DNA of 54,421 nucleotides from NCBI GenBank assembly GCA_002362575.1, contig DEUM01000050.1, positions 1 to 54,421 of the forward strand, written 5' to 3'. The notes below the pieces were generated by a model. It saw only the letters and a program-made list of their open reading frames with translations, was not told the DNA's origin and made no database searches. The stretch comes from Lachnoclostridium sp. UBA3262 (GTDB lineage: Bacteria > Bacillota > Clostridia > Lachnospirales > Lachnospiraceae). How positions within the stretch are numbered: the stretch's first letter is position 1; each line of letters starts with the position of its first letter. Positions 26,665 to 34,440 of the stretch are shown piece after piece. The translations under genes and the position numbers were made by a program.

Positions 26665-28710
26665 ATGAACAGAGAGGCTATTTTTAGTGACACAACTGCA
26701 AATTTTATTACGCCTGCAGAACCGGAAGCATTTGACCGGGTAACAATTTACTGCCGGACGGCAAAAGGAGATGCCGACTCGGTAACGGTCATAGTAAATG
26801 GGATTCCCCACTTCATGAAAAAGGAAGGTGCAGGAGGCGGGAATATCTTTGATGTTTATACCACGCAGCTAATGCTTGGAAAAGAGCCGATTTATTATTA
26901 TTTCAAAATTCAAAGCGGAGAGGAAACGGTTATCTTTAACAAAGAAGGGGTATGTGAGGAGCCAAAGCCGTATTTTTACTTCTGTATATTTCCGGGGCGC
27001 AAGACGCCAAACTGGGCGAAGGGCGCAGTCATGTACCAGATTTTTGTCGATCGTTTTTGTAATGGTGACAAGAATAATGACGTAGTAAATTCTGAATATT
27101 CTTATATTGACGAGCATGTGACACAGGTAAAGGATTGGAACAAAATGCCGGCATCCATGGGATTCCGCGAGTTTTATGGCGGAGATTTAAAGGGTGTCTG
27201 GAGTAAGCTGGACTATCTTCAGGATTTGGGCGTCGAGGTGCTTTATCTGAATCCCATTTTTGTTTCTCCTTCCAATCACAAATATGATACACAGGACTAT
27301 GATCATGTAGATCCCCATTATGGTGTGATACTGGACGATGGCGGCGAGGTACTGCCAGATGGAGATAACGATAACTCCCATGCAACAAAGTATATCAAAC
27401 GTGTTGTGAATCGGAAAAATCTTGAGGCGAGCAATGAGTTTTTTGCAAAGTTCGTGGAGGAAGTGCACCGGCGTGGAATGAAGGTAATTCTGGACGGCGT
27501 ATTCAATCATTGTGGTTCTTTTAATAAATGGATGGACCGCGAAAAAATATATAATAGAGATGAGAGCTATGCAAAGGGGGCCTTTTTGACAGAGGACAGC
27601 CCTTATCGCGATTTTTTCCATTTTAATTCAGATGGAGAATGGCCGGATAATACCCACTATAATGCGTGGTGGGGAAATGATACATTGCCGAAACTGAATT
27701 ATGAGAGTTCGGATGCGCTGGAGGAATATATACTGGGCGTTGCTAAAAAATGGATTTCGCCCCCGTATAATGTAGATGGCTGGCGACTTGATGTAGCGGC
27801 TGATTTAGGGCAGTCACAGGAGTACAATCATAGATTTTGGAAAAAGTTTCATGCAGCGGTGAAAAGTGTTAATCCGGAGGCGATTATTCTGGCAGAGCAT
27901 TATGGAGATGCTTCTCCATGGATGGATGGCAGCCAGTGGGACACAATTATGAATTATGATGCTTTTATGGAACCGGTAGGCTGGTTTCTGACCGGAATGG
28001 ATAAGCATAGTGACGTGTATTATCAGGACAGAGTAGGGAATGCTGGGTTTTTTTGGGATACGATGCGTAATTTCGGTGCGCGTTTTTCTATGTCTGCGGC
28101 ACAGACGGCAATGAATGAGCTGTCGAACCATGACCATTCCCGTTTTTTGACGCGGACGAATCACACCGTTGGACGTACTGCGTTTGCAGGACCTATGGCG
28201 GCAAGTATGGGAATCAATAAAGCAGTTATGCGGTTAGGTGTTGTTATTCAGATGACATGGATAGGAGCGCCGACCGTGTATTATGGCGATGAGGTGGGCG
28301 TCTGCGGGTGGACAGATCCGGATAACCGGCGTACATATCCGTGGGGACACGAGGATATGCAAATGCTTTCGTTCCACAAGGAAATGATACGGATTCACAA
28401 GGATTATCAGGCATTTAAGACAGGTAGTACAATTTATCTGAAAAACGAGCCGAATCTGGTTGGCTATGGACGCTTTGATGATAAGGATAAAATATTTGTA
28501 CTCGTTCAGGTTGGCGGATATGAGCGGAACGTAGACGTGGATGTATGGCGTCTTGGCATGGAGAATGGGCAGCAGATGGTATGTATGATAGAGACAAACC
28601 AAAGCGGCTATACGTTGAAATCCGAGATGCGTTCGGTAGTGGATGGAAGGGTTACTGTTCATTTGCAGGAAAACGGTGCAGTAGTTTATAAGAGCATTGA
28701 TATCCATTAA
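26665..28710 (+). CDS. GH13 glycoside hydrolase, neopullulanase/cyclomaltodextrinase type
   Basis: A 681-residue intracellular enzyme (no signal peptide) that hydrolyses alpha-1,4/1,6 bonds of maltodextrins. An N-terminal CBM34-like beta domain (to about residue 115) precedes the catalytic barrel. The four GH13 regions are visible: DGVFNHCG (I), GWRLDVAAD with the Asp nucleophile (II), ILAEHYGD with the acid/base Glu (III) and LSNHDHSR (IV). The insertion with HATKYIKRVVNRKN is of the subfamily 20 style. ATG26665 is just after TTGGAGGA. It has no sugar-transport neighbours. Confidence 0.93.
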   Translation: MNREAIFSDTTANFITPAEPEAFDRVTIYCRTAKGDADSVTVIVNGIPHFMKKEGAGGGNIFDVYTTQLMLGKEPIYYYFKIQSGEETVIFNKEGVCEEPKPYFYFCIFPGRKTPNWAKGAVMYQIFVDRFCNGDKNNDVVNSEYSYIDEHVTQVKDWNKMPASMGFREFYGGDLKGVWSKLDYLQDLGVEVLYLNPIFVSPSNHKYDTQDYDHVDPHYGVILDDGGEVLPDGDNDNSHATKYIKRVVNRKNLEASNEFFAKFVEEVHRRGMKVILDGVFNHCGSFNKWMDREKIYNRDESYAKGAFLTEDSPYRDFFHFNSDGEWPDNTHYNAWWGNDTLPKLNYESSDALEEYILGVAKKWISPPYNVDGWRLDVAADLGQSQEYNHRFWKKFHAAVKSVNPEAIILAEHYGDASPWMDGSQWDTIMNYDAFMEPVGWFLTGMDKHSDVYYQDRVGNAGFFWDTMRNFGARFSMSAAQTAMNELSNHDHSRFLTRTNHTVGRTAFAGPMAASMGINKAVMRLGVVIQMTWIGAPTVYYGDEVGVCGWTDPDNRRTYPWGHEDMQMLSFHKEMIRIHKDYQAFKTGSTIYLKNEPNLVGYGRFDDKDKIFVLVQVGGYERNVDVDVWRLGMENGQQMVCMIETNQSGYTLKSEMRSVVDGRVTVHLQENGAVVYKSIDIH

Positions 28711-28834
28711 AGATAGACAATCGGGTGTGATTAAAAGAGCTTGCACTTTTTTACGTTTCTGTTATAATATGATATCAGAGTTGAAAGGTTATACAGAGCT
28801 TATCTGTGTAATGTTTGAACTTGCAACTATATAG
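28711..28834 (+). promoter_or_regulatory. promoter region of tRNA-Leu
   Basis: TTGCAC (28741-28746) and TATAAT (28764-28769) with a 17-base spacer lie upstream of the tRNA. No gene was found in this gap. Confidence 0.6.
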
Positions 28835-28920
28835 GCTGGTGTGGCGGAACTGGCAGACGCCCAGGACTTAAAATCCTGTGGGTGGTAACACCCGTACCGG
28901 TTCGATTCCGGTTACCAGCA
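28835..28920 (+). tRNA. tRNA-Leu (anticodon UAA)
   Basis: An 86-nt tRNA with a long variable arm (GGGTGGTAACACCC). The acceptor GCTGGTG (28835-28841) pairs with TACCAGC (28913-28919), discriminator A. The anticodon loop CTTAAAA gives UAA. CCA is not encoded. The last 21 bases, with two more, are duplicated at 30404-30426. Confidence 0.96.
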
Positions 28921-28934
28921 TTGGTTAAGACGTA

Positions 28935-28968
28935 TGGGAAGTCTTGTAAATCAAGGCTTCCCAATTTT
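28935..28968 (+). terminator. terminator of tRNA-Leu
   Basis: TGGGAAG (28935-28941) pairs with CTTCCCA (28957-28963), extended by CTTG/CAAG, and is followed by ATTTT. Confidence 0.75.
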
Positions 28969-29027
28969 GGTATCATGGTTACAAATAAACCACCGGTTTA
29001 GCTGATGGTCATGATGCATTATTTAAT

Positions 29028-29220
29028 TCATTCGTCATTCCCCATTTCGATCTCTAAATCCTCTGTTTCGGTAGAATGGATGGCGGTTACGCATGGGTGC
29101 AAATAATCGTTCGATCCAAATTCCAGAATCACATCGAAATCATCAATCAGTCCCTTTGAAAGGGCTTTTTCCGCAACCTTTGCTGATAGAAACATTTCTG
29201 TGACACTCCGTACACCATTG
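29028..29220 (-). pseudogene. C-terminal gene fragment, unknown
   Basis: On the reverse strand an open stretch of about 60 codons ends at 29028 and reads as normal protein (VTEMFLSAKVAEKALSKG, DDFDVILEFGSN, HSTETEDLEIEMGNDE). It has no start codon with a ribosome site and is closed upstream by a stop. It looks like the tail of a lost gene inside the tRNA-Leu island. On the + strand near 29355-29438 a second tail-like stretch (RMRLADFLEKQKHKTILGK) ends in tandem stops. Confidence 0.35.
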
Positions 29221-29746
29221 CCTTATTTCTTAATTGTTATGCGTCCGTAAGTGCTGTCTTTTTTGGATGTTCCTACAGTCAGTGCGACCAATCGCACCAA
29301 ATTTTTTTCATGAATTCCTGTAAAATGGGCATTTTTGATAAAAGGAACAGATTAAAGATTTACATAAGCGTATGAGATTAGCAGATTTTTTGGAGAAACA
29401 GAAACATAAAACAATTCTTGGAAAGATGATGCTTTAATAAGCCCCTAAGGCAGTGTAAAAAGATAACTAGACACAAAATTTATTCTAGTTTCGATTTGGA
29501 AAGTGTTGTTTCTTTTGTTTGCTTTGTTTTTCTCGATTAATCGCATTTTTTTGAAAATTGAGAAGTGCCATATAAAATAAATATGTTTCCAAAGATAATT
29601 TATTGTGCAAAGAAAGCATTGTAATCAGAATTAAAAACTCCATCAATAGTTTTGTGTTATAATTTTATGATTGCGTGATGACGTGAATTATTGTATAATC
29701 ATGAATACAGTAATTGACAAATTTAGGTTGGAGGGAGAGGTTCAGC

Positions 29747-30283
29747 ATGAAAAAATCGTATCTTGCGATAATGCTTATATTGGTCTCTTTGAGTAGTATA
29801 TTAAGTGCTTGTGGAAATTCTACATCTACCGTATCTAATAAAAAAGAGCAGGAGGTAGCAAAAACTTTTGAGCAAAACGATACTGAAAAGGAGAATACGG
29901 AAGATATTAATGACAAAGAAGAAATAACAAAAGGCGAGGAAACATCTGACGATAGTGTTGGGATAGAGGACGAGTTATATAATTTGGTAGTTGAAGCTCT
30001 TGGTAGTGGTAGTGAAAGTTTGATTGAAAATATTGCTGCTGATGCAACTACTGTTAAATTCTTACTTAATGCAGATACAATAGAAAATGCACAATTATGT
30101 GAGTTTAGTATTTTGTATAAAATGAAGGGTAAATATAACATGACAGTAAAATTTGTTTTTTATAGTGAAAAAGGAAATGTTAACAGTGCAATTTTGAGGG
30201 ATACTTTTAGTCAGGATACCTTACAATCTATTGATTTTGATGAGATTAAAGATTACAGAGAATTAAAAAATTATGCAAACTGA
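29747..30283 (+). CDS. small lipoprotein, function unknown
   Basis: A 178-residue protein with a lipoprotein signal peptide: MKKSYLAIMLILVSLSSI followed by the lipobox LSAC (Cys about residue 21). The mature part starts with a Ser/Thr- and Glu/Lys-rich linker (to about 85) and a small C-terminal domain (NLVVEALGSGSESLIENI, KGKYNMTVKFVFYSEKGN). ATG29747 follows GGAGGGAG. It is the only intact gene in the tRNA-Leu island and is distinctly AT-rich. No family is recognised. Confidence 0.75.
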   Translation: MKKSYLAIMLILVSLSSILSACGNSTSTVSNKKEQEVAKTFEQNDTEKENTEDINDKEEITKGEETSDDSVGIEDELYNLVVEALGSGSESLIENIAADATTVKFLLNADTIENAQLCEFSILYKMKGKYNMTVKFVFYSEKGNVNSAILRDTFSQDTLQSIDFDEIKDYRELKNYAN

Positions 30284-30467
30284 TAGTAAATACCCTATTG
30301 TCTGATTTCAAGTATGTATAATAATAGGTATTAGGTTTGAACACTTTTATTAGATGAGGTTCTCAAATCTCCTTTCTATCGCAGTTTGTGGATGCCGTTA
30401 TTTGTTCGATTCCGGTTACCAGCATTAAAAAGGAGAGAGCCAGCAAGTTTACCAGTCACCGGCGGTT
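30284..30467. other. gap holding the right end of the tRNA-Leu island
   Basis: It contains the attR-like repeat at 30404 and no gene. A run matching the tRNA 3' end stops abruptly at 30426. Confidence 0.6.
30404..30426. repeat. attR-like copy of the tRNA-Leu 3' end
   Basis: These 23 bases are identical to 28900-28922 (T-arm, acceptor strand and two downstream bases). The preceding base and the following base differ, so the repeat is exactly bounded. Confidence 0.85.
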
Positions 30468-31285
30468 TTAATTCTTTGATTCCTCTATCGAATGGTGAAG
30501 TTCTGTGAACAGTTCATTATATCTGATATTGGAGCCATTCATTTTTACAATCCCGACATGAAGATTTAGAGGAATTTCTCTTCCCTCAGCGGAAAAGGCA
30601 GTGCCGTTTTTGCTCGTGATTTGTTCGGCTATGGATTGGGCATATTGGATATCCTCGCTTGCAGTAAGGAGGGCAAATTCATCTCCACCGATACGAAAGA
30701 CGACATCCTCTGCTCCGGCTACATTCTCCATTCTTTTCATAGATTCCAAAATAGCCAAATCCCCGGCATGATGCGAAATCTCGTTAATTGGTATGAGGGA
30801 CTTGATGTCACAGCATACAAAGTAACAATTTTTTCGTTTCGTAAAAAGGTCATATAATTCACTGATATCTACATTTTTGCATGTTTCCATATACTCACTT
30901 CCTTTCTCCCAAGGAGTTATGTACCTTGGAAAAAGTTCAAAAAAACGCCCCTTCTGGCGAAATTCCGATGGTTTACAGTTCCATACCTGTTTAAATGCGC
31001 GGGTAAAAGACTCATGAGTGCTGTACCCATATTCCAAGGCGACCTCCAAAATGGAGCGTTCCGGCTGGGAAACCAGCATATTTGCCGCTTTCATCATTCG
31101 CCGCCGGATAATGTAGTCGCGCACAGAAATATTATTTACACACCGAAACAGCTTTTCCAGAGTTGATTTTGAACAATAACAGGCGTCGGCAATGTCTTCT
31201 GTTCGAAAGTCCCTGTTCGAAAGTCCCTGTTCAGATTTTTCTCAATGTATGCCAGAGACTTTGCCAGTAATTCAATGTTATGCAT
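30468..31285 (-). pseudogene. AraC-type regulator with GGDEF domain, frameshifted by a 14-bp tandem duplication
   Basis: The intended protein would have 267 residues: an N-terminal AraC helix-turn-helix pair, then a GGDEF-type domain with FRIGGDEFALL near the end. ATG at 31285 (preceded by AAGGAG on the reverse strand) opens the frame, but GTTCGAAAGTCCCT occurs twice in tandem (31201-31214 and 31215-31228). Removing one copy makes the length a multiple of three and restores NRDFRTEDIADACYCSKSTL joined to SVRDYIIRRRMM. As it stands translation stops soon after the duplication. A shorter product could only start internally (30468-31124). The GGDEF motif is intact. Confidence 0.8.
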
Positions 31286-31398
31286 ATTCATCAACTCCTT
31301 CCGGTACCGTAAATATAGAGTAGCATATGGTTAAAATTTTCTCTTGATATTTTGAGTATTCTTAATAAAATATGCTGTAGAGATTTATTTCCCTGATA

Positions 31399-32271
31399 TT
31401 ATTTGCATTTTCCACAGTCCGAACAGCCGTTATATATGAGCCGGCTGCCACAGGTTTTGCAGTTTTCACGATAGTGAGGAGTATAAAGTAGTTCTTTTGG
31501 AATATTTTGCCCCCATTCATCCTTTAATACAAATTCCATTGGCTTTCCCTTGTAATTCATGTCTGATTTATATGCCATTTCGCTCTGTACCTGCTTTTTA
31601 GGCATCCAATACCGTTTCCCATCTTTAATAAAGTTTGTACCTGTTTCTATAAAGCAAAAGGTAATGTGATGCGCCTCACATTCTGCACGGAGGCTTTTTA
31701 CCCAGTCAAAATGACAAGGTCTGGCGCCGTCATAATTTTCGCCACCGCAGATAACCTGCTCAATCTGTCCTGTGTCAAGATAATGTGCAATAGAGACAGA
31801 ACCAATAAACGGTGCACACATAATTCCTTTATGCTTAAAGGGAAGCTGTAGAAGAATCGGTATTCGCTCGTCAGCACGCTGCTGATTTTCACAGGTAACA
31901 TTAAAGAAAATATTTTCCCATCCATCGCCCCAGTCGGCAGGAAGACAATCCATTACCCGCTCAGGACGTTTTGTCAAAAGGAAAAAAATGACGTCCGCGC
32001 GCCTTCTCATAATATTCCACGCCTCCTCGCGCCAGACGTCTGCTTCTGCAAGGAAAAAATCAGAGGTCATGCAGACGCGGAGCATTTCTCCGCTTTGTAC
32101 TTTGAAGCTGCCGTTCCGGGATTTTTGCAGCGGATAGGAGAAACCGGATTTAGTTTTGTAAATATTGGCGCCGTTTTTGTCTCGCACACGGTCCAGAAAA
32201 TACATGTAGCAGTTCTGACAGCCCTCACTGCATTTGATACAGCCGTGCCACGGATTCCATATGTCGTGCAT
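31399..32271 (-). CDS. DUF5131 (phage Gp37/Gp68-like) family protein
   Basis: A 290-residue protein with the family's N-terminal WNPWHGCIKCSEGCQNCYMY cysteine motif, which resembles a radical SAM cluster site. Further family traits are MTSDFFLAEADVW, LLTKRPERV, CGGENYDGARP and a C-terminal zinc-ribbon-like tail (CKTCGSRL, CSDCGKC). The ATG at 32271 (reverse strand) has GAAAGGGGG six bases upstream; a TTG at 32289 is less likely. DUF5131 genes are common in phages and defence-type islands, often near three-Cys-motif partner proteins; none is seen here. Biochemical role is unknown. Confidence 0.85.
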   Translation of the reverse strand: MHDIWNPWHGCIKCSEGCQNCYMYFLDRVRDKNGANIYKTKSGFSYPLQKSRNGSFKVQSGEMLRVCMTSDFFLAEADVWREEAWNIMRRRADVIFFLLTKRPERVMDCLPADWGDGWENIFFNVTCENQQRADERIPILLQLPFKHKGIMCAPFIGSVSIAHYLDTGQIEQVICGGENYDGARPCHFDWVKSLRAECEAHHITFCFIETGTNFIKDGKRYWMPKKQVQSEMAYKSDMNYKGKPMEFVLKDEWGQNIPKELLYTPHYRENCKTCGSRLIYNGCSDCGKCK

Positions 32272-32411
32272 AAGCTTCCCCCTTTCCAAAGCGATGGTGT
32301 GTAATTTTTATGGATTTCAGATGTATTTCTAATCATCAGTATATCAAAATATGGGCGGATTTAAAAGAATGATATAGTATGTTGGAGAGTGCAGGACAGG
32401 GTGGTTGTGCC

Positions 32412-32473
32412 AAATTACCGAAAAATAATGCGCCAAAATGCCGAAAAATATTAAGACAAATTGCCGAAAAGTG
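32412..32473 (+). promoter_or_regulatory. three direct repeats with 23-bp period upstream of the ATPase promoter
   Basis: The motif CAAAWTRCCGAAAA occurs at 32412, 32435 and 32458, exactly 23 bases apart, about two helical turns. The last copy ends two bases before the -35 element at 32476. The layout fits a protein-binding array that activates or represses the DUF4143 ATPase gene. Confidence 0.65.
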
Positions 32474-32475
32474 AT

Positions 32476-32503
32476 TGTATTATTTATAATAATGGCTATA
32501 ATA
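32476..32503 (+). promoter_or_regulatory. promoter of the DUF4143 ATPase gene
   Basis: TTGTAT at 32476-32481 and TATAAT at 32498-32503 are separated by 16 bases, placing the transcript start about 25 bases before the ATG. Confidence 0.6.
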
Positions 32504-32535
32504 TAGGTATGGGAATAACTGGAGGTGTTGCTGTA

Positions 32536-33810
32536 ATGAAAAAATATAAGGCAAGAATTGCTGATAAAATATTAGAAAAACGACTTTCCGGGAAAGGCGC
32601 AGTTCTAATTGAGGGACCGAAATGGTGCGGGAAAACAACAACAGCGGAACAGATTGCTGGCAGTATTCTATATATGGATGATCCGGAGAAAGAGAAACAG
32701 AATTTGGACATGGCGGAGATAAATCCGAAAAGACTTTTAAAGGGTCAGATTCCAAGACTGATTGATGAATGGCAGCTTGCACCAAAGTTATGGGATGCAA
32801 TACGGTTTGAAGTAGACCATAGGGATGAATTAGGGCAGTTTATTTTAACAGGTTCTGCTGTTCCGGCTTCAAGTGAGCATATCCATCATACGGGGACGGG
32901 TAGATTTTCGTGGATGTTAATGCGACCAATGAGTTTATATGAATCCTTAGATTCAACGGGAGAGGTAAGTCTGAAAGAGCTCTTTCAAACACCTGAGCAG
33001 ATTGAAGGGGAGAACCCTCATGATTTAAACCGGTTGGCGTATCTTGTATGCCGTGGAGGCTGGCCAAGAGCTACCGATTTAGAAGGTGAAATCGCTCTTG
33101 AACAGGCATTTGATTATTACGATGCCGTGGTAAAATCAGATATATCCCGTGCGGATGGCATCAATCGGAATCCAGAGAGGGTAAGGCGTCTTATGCGTTC
33201 ATACGCTCGTAACCAAGGTTCACAGGCTACAAATACGTTAATTTGTAAAGATATGGAAGTCAATGATGTGGAAACGTTTGATTCTGATACAGTTTATTCC
33301 TATATCAGTGCATTGAAAAAGATATTTGTTATTGAGGAGATGGAAGCGTGGAATCCAAATCTTCGTTCTAAAACTGCCATCCGTACATCAAATACTCGAT
33401 ATTTTATTGATTCATCCATTGCGGTTGCGGCTCTTGGATTGGGACCACAGGATTTGATTGAAGACCTGAATACATTTGGCTTGCTTTTTGAAACAATGTG
33501 CATACGGGATTTGCGGGTATTTGCAGATGTATTAAATGGAAGTGTATATCACTTTCGGGATAAATCAGACCTTGAGTGTGATGCAGTAGTACATCTGCGG
33601 AACGGCACATATGGCTTGGTTGAAATTAAGCTTGGTGGCGACAGGTTGATTGAAGAAGGTGCTGAAAATCTTAAGAAATTACAGGATAAAATTGATACAA
33701 CAAAGATGAAAGCCCCTGCCTTTTTGATGGTACTTATTGGCGTAGGAGATTATGCATATCGGCGAAGGGATGGAATATATGTAGTTCCTATCGGATGTCT
33801 TAAAGACTAA
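32536..33810 (+). CDS. AAA ATPase with DUF4143 domain
   Basis: A 424-residue protein. The N-terminal AAA_14 ATPase has Walker A EGPKWCGKTTT (about residue 27) and Walker B LIDEWQLAP, then LTGSA and MRPMSLYES. The C-terminal DUF4143 domain (about 200-400) carries DLECDAVVHLRNGTYGLVEI, a PD-(D/E)xK-like nuclease pattern. ATG32536 lies eight bases after GGAGGTG; an upstream TTG-initiated extension is rejected. Such genes are common, usually single, in accessory regions; some link to toxin-antitoxin or defence functions, but a role is not established. The 23-bp repeats upstream imply specific control. Confidence 0.88.
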   Translation: MKKYKARIADKILEKRLSGKGAVLIEGPKWCGKTTTAEQIAGSILYMDDPEKEKQNLDMAEINPKRLLKGQIPRLIDEWQLAPKLWDAIRFEVDHRDELGQFILTGSAVPASSEHIHHTGTGRFSWMLMRPMSLYESLDSTGEVSLKELFQTPEQIEGENPHDLNRLAYLVCRGGWPRATDLEGEIALEQAFDYYDAVVKSDISRADGINRNPERVRRLMRSYARNQGSQATNTLICKDMEVNDVETFDSDTVYSYISALKKIFVIEEMEAWNPNLRSKTAIRTSNTRYFIDSSIAVAALGLGPQDLIEDLNTFGLLFETMCIRDLRVFADVLNGSVYHFRDKSDLECDAVVHLRNGTYGLVEIKLGGDRLIEEGAENLKKLQDKIDTTKMKAPAFLMVLIGVGDYAYRRRDGIYVVPIGCLKD

Positions 33811-33990
33811 TAGATGATATTTTATATGGTTAATAGAAAAGCTAGAAAAATTTTTGGCGGATTTAGAAACTATCAGCATGGTAGAGAAAATAGATTTTAA
33901 GAATAATAAGTAAGAAGTTCTATTAGGTTAAATGCAAGTTTTATGGCGGCAAGTGCATTTATTAAAAGTATTCAATAGTTTTAGAGCAGC

Positions 33991-34131
33991 GCATAGATTA
34001 GAAACCGGATTTACTCAGGCAAGCCTTTACTTCCCGTTGGTGAGAGGCACATGTAGTTTATGTGCCCTCACCACTACGAGGAAGTAGAAGCGGGAGCGGG
34101 CTTGCCGGGGAATCCGGTTTCTAATCTATGC
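33991..34131. repeat. 141-bp palindrome before tRNA-Gly
   Basis: Perfect 21-base outer arms (33991-34011 and 34111-34131; core TAGATTAGAAACCGG) enclose GGCAAGCC / GGCTTGCC and a central GGCACAT / ATGTGCC stem. No terminator T-run follows. It differs in sequence from the other palindromes of the window. Confidence 0.85.
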
Positions 34132-34256
34132 CATTTCTCGCAAACCAGTGAACACATCTCAATAAATCGCACTTGACTTTTCCCGACAGCCTTGTTATAA
34201 TAGACACCGTCCGAAAAAGTCAGACAGCAGTAAGAAGGAAAAATAAATACAAACAC

Positions 34257-34327
34257 GCGGGTGTAGTTCAATGGTAGAACACTAGCCTTCCAAGCTAGAT
34301 ACGTGGGTTCGATTCCCATCACCCGCT
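34257..34327 (+). tRNA. tRNA-Gly (anticodon UCC)
   Basis: A 71-nt cloverleaf. The acceptor GCGGGTG (34257-34263) pairs with CACCCGC (34320-34326), discriminator T. The anticodon stem CTAGC/GCTAG surrounds loop CTTCCAA, anticodon UCC. The T-arm GTGGGTTCGATTCCCAT is standard. CCA is not encoded. Confidence 0.96.
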
Positions 34328-34440
34328 TATATTTTTATGACTCAATAGCAGAGGGAATCATTTTCGTTATGAAAAATAAGGAAAAGAGGTTCCTTTTTTG
34401 TACATATACATACGAAACAGAAGCGGGGTATCAATATATC

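Larger units (their letters stand above)
28900..30426. mobile_element. small island or integration relic in tRNA-Leu
   Basis: A 23-base perfect direct repeat covers the 3' end of tRNA-Leu (28900-28922) and recurs at 30404-30426, as left by site-specific integration into a tRNA gene. The 1.5 kb between is AT-rich by eye, holds one intact lipoprotein gene and fragments of others, and has no integrase. It is therefore a decayed element, or a satellite that depends on an integrase elsewhere. Confidence 0.75.

Noticed and set aside
32412..32473. CRISPR array
   Set aside because: Three short 23-bp-period repeats with no unique spacers of CRISPR size, and no cas genes.
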